Shown: in pieces, positions 26,501 through 37,700 of the stretch
Layout of the letters: the number at the start of each line of letters is the position of its first letter
How positions within the stretch are numbered: position 1 is the stretch's first letter
Source of the DNA: Baylisascaris procyonis
Lineage: Eukaryota; Nematoda; Chromadorea; Rhabditida; Ascarididae
Assembly: GCA_037389465.1 (NCBI GenBank)
Contig: JAZARR010000234.1
Location: forward strand, 496,001 to 560,000
DNA: 64,000 nt
Direction: 5' to 3'
Translations under genes and position numbers: made by a program
The notes under the pieces: model-generated
Seen by the model: only the letters and a program-made list of their open reading frames with translations
Database searches by the model: none
What the model was told of the DNA's origin: nothing

Positions 26501-28715
26501 CTGAGGTTAGGCATGGACATCCGTTTAGATATCTGCACACTCTTTATGACATAGTCTAATGATAATCCATAGCACCTACGTAATAACCTCCGAGCAGCTG
26601 ATAGAACGCACCTACTATGATACTGCATGAAGTGTGCACTGGCTAATTTCCATCATCTTCACAACTTCCCACAAACTTCCTGCATAGAGACAAACCGATC
26701 CTCTCCTTATATGGGATAAGGGAATTTATCTGTGCATACGCATGCCTGCGCCTCTCTAAAGCTCCAACTTCCGACTCACAACAGCAACATAAGTAATGCT
26801 GTTTATTATTGATACCGTCTATTTCAACGAGTAGAATTCTTTGGAAATCTTCCTAATGCAACAATTTTTTTGGAAGTGCCCATATTCATATCACAACTAA
26901 TATCTGATAGAAGAAAAAGGAAACCTAAGTAAATAAGCGAATATAAAGACCAAAATATATAGTACCCATAAAATATGTAATAAGAAACGATGATTATTTA
27001 CAAACAAAACTTACTGATCGTATTTTTTGCCTCTTTGAGAACATCAGTGAGTTCGGATGCCTCATCGATGTCTGAATCGTTGTTGGAGAATCTTGTTGGT
27101 GTGTAGGACGATGTTCTAGAAGAATGTGGACGCAATGTACCATAACGTATCCTCAGCACAGGTGGTGTCACCTAAATATGTTATTCTATTCGGGTAAATC
27201 ACCCAAATAGCACAAATGTGATTCAATTTATTACATAGTATTCCCTCTACTATAACGATAAATTTCGAATATAGAAAAATTAGTGATGAATAAAAATTGA
27301 CAAGTAAAATTCATCTATATCAATATCGTCATCCTATCGTTTCACCGCATGTATTCACCTAGTGAATGCGATTTGTTTCGTTTTTTAAGTTATCAAATTT
27401 GTCAAAATCTGCCATTCACGTAGGACATCAACAAAAACCGAGTCGCATAATGTTGACCACTTAATGAAACAATGACGTAAATGAGTTCATAATCAAATCG
27501 ACGAAATAATCTGATACTAATACTAATAATAGAGCTTTAATTAATTTTTAAATATTTGCTATTAATTTCAAAATTTTCAATATTTTTTTTCTACTTTTTC
27601 AATTTTATTTTCAATTTTTTTTTTTTTTTTTTTTGCTAATTCAATCTTCGTATTTTTTCCCATCATTAAATGCAATATTTTAAATTTTCATTAAAGGATA
27701 AAATAAATTTTTTAATGAATACTTCAATAAATCATTCTTGCCACAAAAATCACTAATATTCTCTCGAATACCTCCTCGATTATATTGAGAAAAATATACG
27801 CAATCTCTCTTCGAAACTATTCGTCAACAACGAAATTTAAAAAAAAATCAAAAAGAAACATTTTTTGCATAATTGCAAGTGCTGAAACAACACCAATAAA
27901 TAATAGTATTTATATAAAAATTCACTAACATCGATATCATCGTTTGCCGTTTCATCGGATCTATGCGATAAACAGACATCATTCCCTTCACTGCCCATCG
28001 CAAACCATTTATCAAAATCAGCATTGAATTTCTGCTCCGATTCTGTAAAAAAAAAAAGAAACAATTTTCTGAATTTCTAATATACAGGAAGCGCCTTTTT
28101 TAAAGAGGAGGGTGAATGGCGGTGAACCTACAAATAACCTGCTTTCTGCTGTTCGAGGAATCTCGTTACATCACAGCAGCTGCTCCAGTATTCCTCGACA
28201 GACCTCAAACAAAACAATCACCTCAATTTCCCCACTTGAACTATCAGGTATCAATGTTAATTCTGTGGCACGCAAATAAAGGCTTCTTGGCTATAAAAAC
28301 CTAATAATAGCCTAGTCTATGCTAAAAGGGAGGTCAACCTCCCAAACGGCAACAAAATATATAAAAAAGTATTGAAAAAGAAAGAAAAAAACAAGTGAAG
28401 GTGGAGGTATCTGCGAGATAAACGCCAGATGGATGAAAATTCTGCCCGGCGTTTGCTTTCCTTAAATCAAAGCCCTCAAATTCCTTCCTCTAAAATGCAA
28501 TCACTCTCCATTGCAATTCTCTGATATGCAAAAGTGACATAATTTTTTGAAGCATGATAAGTTTGTAAATGAATTTCAAAGAAGGAAGCGTGAAAGTGCT
28601 AACCTAATCGTTTCACTTGTGGCACTTTACTTCTTAGTGTAATCCTATTATCTGGTACAAACTTTGGTGAATCGTGCCATTCAATCGATGAGGATGCGCC
28701 ATCATTCCCGTTCAT
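20534..28715 (-). CDS. Unidentified 477-residue disordered protein, complete 9-exon gene, acidic-aromatic C-terminus
   Basis: Exons: 28604-28715, 27930-28042, 27015-27171, 26299-26486, 25335-25537, 23955-24122, 22702-22873, 21872-22040, 20534-20685. All eight junctions agree in phase and 1434 nt encode 477 residues, strong evidence for a real gene. The protein is Ser/Asp/Glu/Lys-rich and looks largely disordered. Visible features: EWHDSP near the N-terminus (12-17), a Ser run (138-143), a nuclear-localisation-like SRKRKRK (about 253-259), TPLRRW in exon 8, and a C-terminal CDSFWDDDEFEGVDFSAID (456-474). Acidic-aromatic motifs of this kind bind RPA70N in checkpoint and repair proteins, and EWHDSP with such a tail faintly recalls ETAA1. 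That is inference only; the function is unknown. The weakest boundary is the exon 4 acceptor (TTGAG at 26487). Confidence 0.75.
22527..22605. repeat. 41-bp tandem duplication inside an intron
   Basis: Two diverged copies containing GAAACTA(C/T)CTGGGA...GGTCTCTGA...GAACAGCCA, in intron 7 of the 477-residue gene. Confidence 0.7.
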
Positions 28716-29374
28716 CCTTCACCCTTATTTTCCTTCAAAATCACATTGTCATTGCAATTGCACAAGGAAAATGGCGTTAATATCCTTGCCAAAAAAAAAA
28801 CATCGCATGAAATATTCAAATTCGTAGAAAAACAGCTATACATAAACACTTAATTTCCCAACGATATACCTGATATACTTGTTGTCCACCAATAACACCT
28901 GCATCTAATTCAACGCAAATATGATGAGGAAGGAGCTATCAAGAATGCAGGCGAATCCATTGCATGCGGTAAGGAATGGAAAAAGGCTGAAATGTACACC
29001 CTCTATTTGAATGTGCTTCGAGTTTATTCAAAGTGACGTACGTACACCTGTCCCTACTACCTCCCTCCCCCCCCCCCCCTAAACAAATTACCCATACTAT
29101 AAACAAAGTTTGTCTGTTAGCACCTCTCCGGCAACACCTCGTTTACCTCGATGGCAGCAATATCTGAATGTTAAATCGCCCATCAACACTAACAGATAAA
29201 CGATATCCTTTCAAATTCACTGCAAAGAGAACTGTATTTGACGATTTGATGCCGTCAGCGCATCGATTAAAAGATCCATTAATAAAAGTTTTAAATTATA
29301 AGCGCATCCGTATCGTAAATTCCCAAGACGACTATCATTGATCAATAAAGTGCAGCGGGAGGTGTTGGCCCCCA

Positions 29375-29957
29375 CTAAGCCTTAGCAATCTGTTTCAAAC
29401 CTTGGATCACTTGACTAGGTACTACAATGAACGAGGCCTTACATCTACTAATTATTTGTGCTAATCGGTTCATAAAAAATGAATGATACAAATGACTGGA
29501 CAAGGAAAAACGGGTCGCTGAGTTGAGACTAAAGTCATTCAAATGGTCTCGTCCAGACGTTTGGTCCAATACATTGGTCTGGCTTAGCGACGGTTACCGA
29601 TGCATTGCTAAGTCCTTCGACTCGCATTGCTTCTCTGCCCACAATGAGCAACGACGGAGGAAAGTTATAAGGAAAGAAAGAAAGCAATATGTTAGCGTAA
29701 CCAATGATCCTATCCAGTTCATATCTGGATGATGACATTATTATGGATCGACTCCCTATATAAGCAAACGTTTTCGAAAGTAAAATGCACCTCAATCCTG
29801 GCAGGTCATGACCTTGTAGTGGCACCAACCTCACTGATATATGCATTCGTGGACTATCCTCATCGATGTATGTATCCAGTATTTTCAAAAACGTAAGCTT
29901 GCTGAGAGATTGTAGAACACAATTTAGCACGTCGCATTCATAATAAGCGGAAAGAAA
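29375..29957 (-). CDS. Unidentified gene, last two exons (5' end unresolved)
   Basis: No family recognised. The upstream exon ends at 29791 with TTGAG|GTGCAT (phase 2) and encodes KLTFLKILDTYIDEDS and then RMHISVRLVPLQGHDLPGL. The last exon, 29375-29528, begins after ACTTTAG, restores the phase and ends RCKASFIVVPSQVIQGLKQI plus four residues and a stop. Phase agreement and ordinary amino-acid composition support coding. The start of the upstream exon is uncertain; the frame is open to about 29960. Further exons should lie at higher coordinates, but none was convincing. Confidence 0.42.
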
Positions 29958-31740
29958 CTTTTATTCGCAAAAAAAAAACAGTTATATGCAAATTTTCGAT
30001 GCAAAGACATCACATGCTACCAATAAAATATGCAAATTTTTTGGTGATGAAATATAATAAACGGTGTATGCAGCATTCAACAACGAATTCGACTTCATAG
30101 GAAATCGCTCAAATTTAGCGGAGATAACCGATTCCTTAATATTGTCTTACTGGTACAAGTGCAGAAAAGGTGAGCACACTCGCTGCGAACTGCGAATCAT
30201 ATGCACAAAAAAGTGCATACTGCTATCGTTTTCTGCACTTTGCGTTCACTAATATTCGGCTAAGTGCTCATCTGAGCACATGAATACTATAGGAGGTTAT
30301 TTACAGCACTAAAGATGATGATGTTTTTCATTCTACTGAGAAATGACCATTTAATTTTTATTTATGAGAATTGGATAGGTGCACAGTTAATGAGTTCAAT
30401 TTGAATTGAAATAGAACAGAAAATGAGGGCATATCTTTCGAATATTTTCAAATTAAGCCGTCAACAATATTGCGCCTTTTATTTCCCATCACCAGGCAGC
30501 AATTTGAAATGTCCATAGATTTCAGTCGAACTACGCACGATAAATACCGCAGGTGAGGATGTGGGGAGGGGGGAAGGGGGATAACAGGAAGTGTGTGTGT
30601 CACTAACGCTTTTATTGAGGGACTTTTAGGTCGAGTATTGCAATCCGCTTTTTATTGTTATACTATTAATCCACATATTTATAGCTGTTGGGAGAGAAAA
30701 TGTAGCCCAATCACTTATTTGCCTTCCATTCTGAGATCCCCAGGAAGCTGTTTCCCATTCATAGCCAGTTATTTTGGTATTGGTTCATTTGTGCTGTTCA
30801 GCGGCGGGAACAGCATCTGGTATGAGTGGGGACAGCTTCGTTCATCCCTTTCTTCCTCTCCTTAGCATTTTCAATTGGGAAAGATAAAAGCTCCGTTAAA
30901 TTTCAGTGGTTCTTTTTAGTAAGAATGTAGAAGGGGCAGTGTCGGTAGGACTGTGGAAGAAGTAATGTGGCGCCGACATTTGTAGTTGATTATTTGCAGG
31001 AGCTTGTAGGAGTCGATGTGAGGCCAACGATGGGTTTCGACATTCAGCGAAGGAACGAAGGACGTATCTGTGGGATTCCCAATAAGGAGTTGTGACCGTC
31101 GATGAAGCAATTAAATAGTCTTAATTTACTTTTTAAATTCTAATGGTCGTTTAAAGATTTGTAATACTACAATTAAAGCGTTCTGTTTAAAAAATCCTTT
31201 CTGACTTTTCGGTTTTTATGCTGTTTAAATTTAATAAACTTCAAGAAGGGCTATTTTTTGTTTAAAAAACTTAGAACTAAAGAAAAAATTCAGAAAAAGA
31301 AGACGATTAAAGTAGATTCACACAGGTCACATACTATTCATTATTTTAGTAAAAGTTTAATTGTTGGTTATCACATCGGGCTTGCTTATGGATTATGGGC
31401 TCGGATAATGTGGATAGCGCTGCTGTGTTTTTGGCGAAGCGCTGAGAGGATTACTTCGCGGGATTCCCACAAGAAAGAGATGTGGGATAGGCTTACTATG
31501 AAGATATGGCTTTTGCAATCTTTTTTAGCCTTCTCAGTATATATTGTTGGAATATGGCCACATTTATAGCATTAACATAGTGATGGGCATGGATTGCCTA
31601 AATGGTCGGGAAATGTTGCCCACTTCTAAGGAATTCACTATGCTCGAGTTCGTACTCAAGCCTATTGGGAAATTTGAGATTTTCGAACAGGGAGGATGAT
31701 GGTGGAGCAGCAAGTTGTCCTTGACGTTCTACTATTAATG

Positions 31741-31750
31741 TGGATTTCAG
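31741..31750 (+). promoter_or_regulatory. Candidate trans-splice acceptor of PI4K2
   Basis: TGGATTTCAG lies 22 nt before the proposed PI4K2 ATG at 31773. No upstream cis exon was found, so an SL acceptor or the 3' end of a 5' UTR intron is possible. Confidence 0.3.
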
Positions 31751-31772
31751 CTGTTCCGCATCCCCTTGCGGA

Positions 31773-34700
31773 ATGAGCAGCGAAGGACCTAGCCAAATAA
31801 CGATTCGCGGAAGGGGTCGATCGTCGCCGACGACGGCTTCGCCGAGGATTTCAACGTGCGCATGGAGTAGTTCGACAACTTGTTGTGTTGTTTTTTTTTC
31901 TTTGTGTGTGAAATTAGGTGTTTTGATGTTGTTGTATTTAAGACTGATAAGAAATAGCAAGGCAATCACAATATAGTGGATTTTAGAAGGTCGTTCAAAG
32001 GTCTTAATAAAAAATATGTTGTTTGCAATTTTTCAGCATTTGAGATGGAATTGTAATTGCTTCGTTGCATTGCATTATGTGACTAATGTTGTCTTTTGTA
32101 ATTTCATATATTCTATTGTGAATTGTAAATTTTGCATTACAAATATGTATGTTGCAACATATATTTGTACTTTAAATATTCGCCGTTATTTAATGTACAA
32201 ATATATTTTGCAGTGCAAAATTTTCAACTCGTAATATTTGGTATTTAGTATAGAAAAACTTTTAACCTTTTTTCTGTTTTTTTTTGCAAAACTTCTACGT
32301 TCTCTATTCCAATTTTCATTTGTATTTATTTTTGCAGAAGTGAATCTCTGTTGCAATTAATTGTATGTTCCATATAAGTTGAACATCAAAACTTATAAAC
32401 ATACGATTGAACGCGATAGAAATTCACTTCTTTAAAAAAACAAATATAAATGAAAATTGGAATCATTTATTTTATGCTTATTCGCTTTTTTTGCAATTAT
32501 TTCTCTTTCAGCAATGCATTGTGCGAATCTTTGAGGCTTAGTCCTTTAAATATTGGGGCTTTAGTTATGTATATTTACCCCTTATAATTATAAGTAACAC
32601 CTTAAAAATGGTATCTATCGTTTTGATGTTGAAAGTGGTTCATATTTGTTTGTGTTTTAAATGTGCGGCCGCCATTGAAAATACAACCCCTGTGCACCAC
32701 TTTGAGGGTTCCTATGAATCTCTTAGGTATATATCGTTCGTTATTTTGAGTTTTTCGGGCACATTTTCCGACCTCTTTGCTCTGTCCCATATGTCAATCA
32801 CCTTATTCCGCACATATGCTTAATAATGCTGAGAGAGACTATAATGTTGATTCTTTGTCTAAATTTTTAAAATTATTTTATTTATTAGAATTTTATCATT
32901 TACCTCGGGGACACCTAAGAGAAAAAAGAGAAAAAACAGAAATCTATAAAAAGTTCTACCTAAGAGAAAGAACCTATACTATATAAAAATCTACACTATA
33001 AGGACACTGAACTTCAAAAAAAAAAAAAAAATAAATAAATAAAGTAAAAAAAAAATCTACACTATTTTTATTCGTATTTGTTAAGCATTCACGGTCACTT
33101 GCAGTTTGAACGACCGCCACCGTTTAAACTGCAAATGACTGTATTTTGCAGCTTTATAATTTCTTGTTTTGATTGTTGGAATGAGTTTATATGTGAATTA
33201 TTTTTCGATATTTGACCAATATTTTTAAGGTTGAAATATTTTATCTTACTCTTCTTTTTTTTCCATTGTTATAAGGGGATTGCATATTTTCGCATTCCAT
33301 TTTTAATTAGTATGATATTCAAAAAGGTGCTTAATAATTTTTCTCAAAAATAAATAGAGGGGCGAAATAGGATAAAAAAAATTTCAAGAGTAAACCCGCC
33401 TAACTATCCTTAAAAGTTATGCTAATTTTTTTGTACATAAAAAAATTCTAATTAAAAGAACGAATGCCGTTTAGCTCAATATGGAAGTCTATTGCAAAAA
33501 AAAGCTAAGCGACGCAGATCGATCGTAGTAATCTTTAAATCTTTATGACTGAAACGATAAAGATATCTTTGAAAGATAAAGTGGACTTTAGTATAAAACT
33601 GTCTTAGCATCGTTATCAGAGGGGAAACTTATAGATTTTCCGAGGTGGGAATGCTTTAGATGAGGGCACTAAATGCTGAGATCGCATCAAATTGGGGGGG
33701 GGGGGTATACTACATTCGGACGACTCGATAAGGAAAACAATTATGAACTGAATTTCGGGTTAAACATGAACTATTCTGTTCCATTTTAAGGCTATTCGAC
33801 ATCTACGTGGTGGGATTAGATATATACCTGGTGGGATTAGATATCTATCTGGTGAGGGTGGGGTGCTAATGCAGGTAGGATGTCGACTAAGATGAGCAAA
33901 GTCGATTAGGCAATAAATAAAGATGTTATAGCAACGTTGACCACATCAATGAAACACTTGTAATTTTTGAATAGCTAGTAAGTGCCTCGATTAAAATGAA
34001 ATGAAAATAAATAAAAAAGAATAGAAAAAAAATAGAATAGCTATTATATTCTGTAAAAAATCTATGTTAGATTATGAGTTATAGAGAACATCATTAGTGC
34101 ATAATAATGGTTGCTCCCTATATGGATATATTTTATGAGACTATATAAGCGTGAAGTGTTTCTTATCAGTGAAAATTGATTAAATAAGATGATAATCAAA
34201 TCAGTTTTGATAAAAAAAAACCACTCATTTAGATGTTGCTAATTTAAAATATTAGAGAAAATTACGCTCACTCATATGTTCATCTCTCTTAACTATAGAA
34301 ATAACCGCCTCAAAAATAATACAAATTGCTTTAATGATGCCATCTCTAGGTTGTTTTTTTATTTCGTCTCTTGTTGGTGTTTGAATGATTCGATATTTTC
34401 GAAGAGCATTTCGCATTGAATAGTAGGCAGCGAATGGACTCGTTTCTCTCGGCTGCAAATAACCAGCCGGGTGGCTGTGCGCTATTATTGATTGTGCACA
34501 TTTTCGCATTACTCTTTTCGTTTATACTCTTCATTTATGCTCTCAATAAAATAGTTACAAATTTCTTCTAAGATGTTTAGATGAAGGTTGATCTAGTAAA
34601 ATGAGTCGATGATCAAGAATTCGATTAGATCATTGAAGAATAGCGATCGGCATTAATCGATAAATCGATACGGTGGAATAGTGCTATCAACCGAAGACCT

Positions 34701-37700
34701 CAAGAATATTTATAGCTCAGTATTGAGCAATGGAAAGTCCAGGTCCAATATTACACTAGAATATTTATGGTAATAGGAAACAATTTGATGCTTATTTAAT
34801 ATAGAACGAATACGTTCCGATAATTGCATTTATTTTTGCATTTGTTAGATTTTTATAAATTCTTTTGCAAATTTATTTTTTTTTAAATTATTTTCCATTC
34901 ATTCTTTTTTCTTCATTCAAAATAATTTCATTAGTCATGTTTTTTCACAAACATTGTGAATTTGCATATTCTCGACAATTATATTCATTTATTTTATTCA
35001 AAATCAATGGCATATTCCATAAATAAAAGTAAAATTTTTACTCATAATCAAATAAGACTGCCTAAAAATTTGAATATATGTAGAAATTTGCATGCTCCTT
35101 ATAGTTGAGCGATTATGATGTTATAGGATAAGTGATCGATTGGAAGCATTAACCATATGTGCAATGAAATCTGAAAGGGATGTGATCGTATGGCATACAT
35201 TGCCACATCTCGAACATGAGAGCGCTATCGAGATGCTCAACGTTAGCGCCAACGATGACGACTTTATTGAACTCCTCAATCAAACTCAACAAGCAATTGA
35301 TGCAGGCATTAATCCACTACTTATCTCCACTGGAAGCTCAGGTGAATGAGTTATTAATTAAATTACATAATGTTCGATAACTCTAACTATCGTCAACATA
35401 GTTTCCACTAGAAAAGAAAGTAATGCATCATAATAAGCGCATTTCATATTGCACTAATATCTGCAGTATTTTCTAGCAATTTGTTGGTAGCCCGAATAGC
35501 GCAACAAATTTAGCGTTTCGCCTCAAAATGCGGCTAAAACTTCACCTAAATTTTTCGATTAAACGCCCCGTTCTCTATAGTTTAGCACACGTTTTATTTG
35601 CAACAATAATGTATCGGATATGAATGATTTGTTTGTTTCCAACTAACACAATAAAATATGCAAAAAGTAATTTCCCATACACTCTTAAAATCGATGACTA
35701 TCACTATGATATCCTTAAGAACTGTGGCACTATCACCGATAGTAGTGATAGGGAAAGAAAAGAGGAGGGGGGTACGTCCATTACTTCATATCCTAGAAAT
35801 GCTAGTGACTTGATGCGTACGAAGGATTCCCATTACTTACTAAAATATTTTATTGCTATTATGCAAATTCTTTTCTAGCAAATTATCTGAGATAGCAATC
35901 GCTATGGTGTTGATAGGAATTTGAATTGAAATTTATAACTAAATTTCTTATGGATGAAAACGGCAAACGAAATGAAATTGTATAATGTATAAATATTAAA
36001 GGTTCATATTTTATTCGCGATAAGGATGGTCGTAATATTGGTGTATTCAAGCCGAAAGATGAGGAACCATTCGCTGAGCACAATCCCAAATGGCCAAAAT
36101 ATTTTCAACGTTTTTTGTGTTTCTGTTGTTTTGGTCGTGCTTGTCTTATTCCTAAAAGTGGATTCTTATCTGAGGCTGGCGCATCTCTCGTCGATCAACG
36201 TTTTCAGGTACGTATCTCTTTTATTTCCGCCGATTCATACTTCCCGCCAATCTCTATTAATCAAAAATTGTTGAGCATTTATTTTGACAATGTTAATAAT
36301 GCTCGAAGCGTTTCCATAGCATAATTGAAGTCTTCAAATGATGCGTGCTTTGTCAGCCATGTTGAGGATATCCTTTTTTCGCTCATCATTTTGGGTATTT
36401 CTTTTATTCGATGTTATAAACTCTGATTTGATCTATTTCAGCTACAGATCGTACCTAAAACACGAATTATTCGAATGGCTGCACCAACATTTTTCTACCC
36501 GAAGAGGCTATGCGGAAGTGAGGAAGTGCGTCCTAAAATAGGCAGCTATCAGGTGAATTACTTCTATTCCAATAAGAGCTAATCCTTTGTACTCACTGAC
36601 GTTTTAGTAACTATAGTTTGACTATTCATTAAGCTGTAGTAAAGCCTCATGCATGTGCCTTTCCTTCGTCATTCTTTACAAATCTGCGGTTATAATGCAA
36701 AACCCAATGAAAATACCCATCTTATACAGGTTTCATAGTACATCAGTAATTCTCTCCCATGAATATCACCTCTCAGGAATCGTCAAAGATTCCATACGGT
36801 CATTTATTTAGTAGAATGAATGAATATAGAGGTATGATAACGGCTATTTCGCCGAGTGCTCGTTGAAGGATTATAGCAGCGCTGAATGTATCATTACGAC
36901 GACCACATAATCCCATCAAATCTTGAGCTATTTAGATGCGAATAAAAGCGTTCTGAGGCCCAAAGATAAGGAATATGTTTTTATTTTATTTTATTTAGGA
37001 GATTTCTCATCTCATCGATCCGTCGTTGTATTATATCAGTAATGATCTATGGTTTAAGGGGAGCATCTATATAGTCGAAAGTGCCATGCCCCATTGAGAA
37101 AGATACCATTTTGCCTAATTCGATAGGTCTTCCTTTAGCAGTTTTTTTGCATTCGCCTTATATCATCCTTTTTGAAGTAAATTATCACCGACCATACTCT
37201 ATTATTTCATCTGAGTTGTCCATATTTTTGAACATAGAAACACTGATAAATATCTATTCAATCCAATCAAGTGCCATACAAAGCCCTCTAGTTTTATATT
37301 GGTTTATATAAATCCAAAAAATCGATGATTCTCGGCTATTATTTACCAAATATAGGTGTTTGTGCATGGTTATAAACCAGCGATCGAGGTGGCTACTGAT
37401 TGGGCAATGGATAGTCCGAGATGTTCATTATCGGAAGACGAACAACGTCGATTTCTATATCTTTTCCAGAAAATGTGTGTCCTCGACTATGTGATTCGTA
37501 ACACCGATAGGAATAATGACAACTGGCTCATTAAGTAGGTACTATTTCTTCTTGTTCTTCCATCCTTATCCTTCCCTCCCCCATGGCTATTTCATTGAGG
37601 ATACCATCTAGTTGTCAATAGCTTAAACATAAACCAAAATTTTATGTTCACTTTCCACCTGATTGGTCGTCACATAATCTTCTAATATTTTCAGGTAAAT

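Noticed and set aside
30071..30172. Possible plus-strand exon with acceptor GTATGCAG and strong donor AAAAG|GTGAGC
   Set aside because: Good splice signals, but two frames are equally open and nothing joins to it. Recorded only as ambiguous.
31258..31569. Plus-strand 103-codon frame with hydrophobic segments
   Set aside because: Starts at a TTG in a T-rich region; hydrophobicity follows from base composition and there is no ATG or splice support.
31598..31969. Minus-strand open frame of 123 codons with natural-looking composition
   Set aside because: It has no ATG (it begins with GTG), its upstream side is purine-rich instead of an acceptor, and it is the antisense of the proposed PI4K2 first exon on the strand favoured by local skew.
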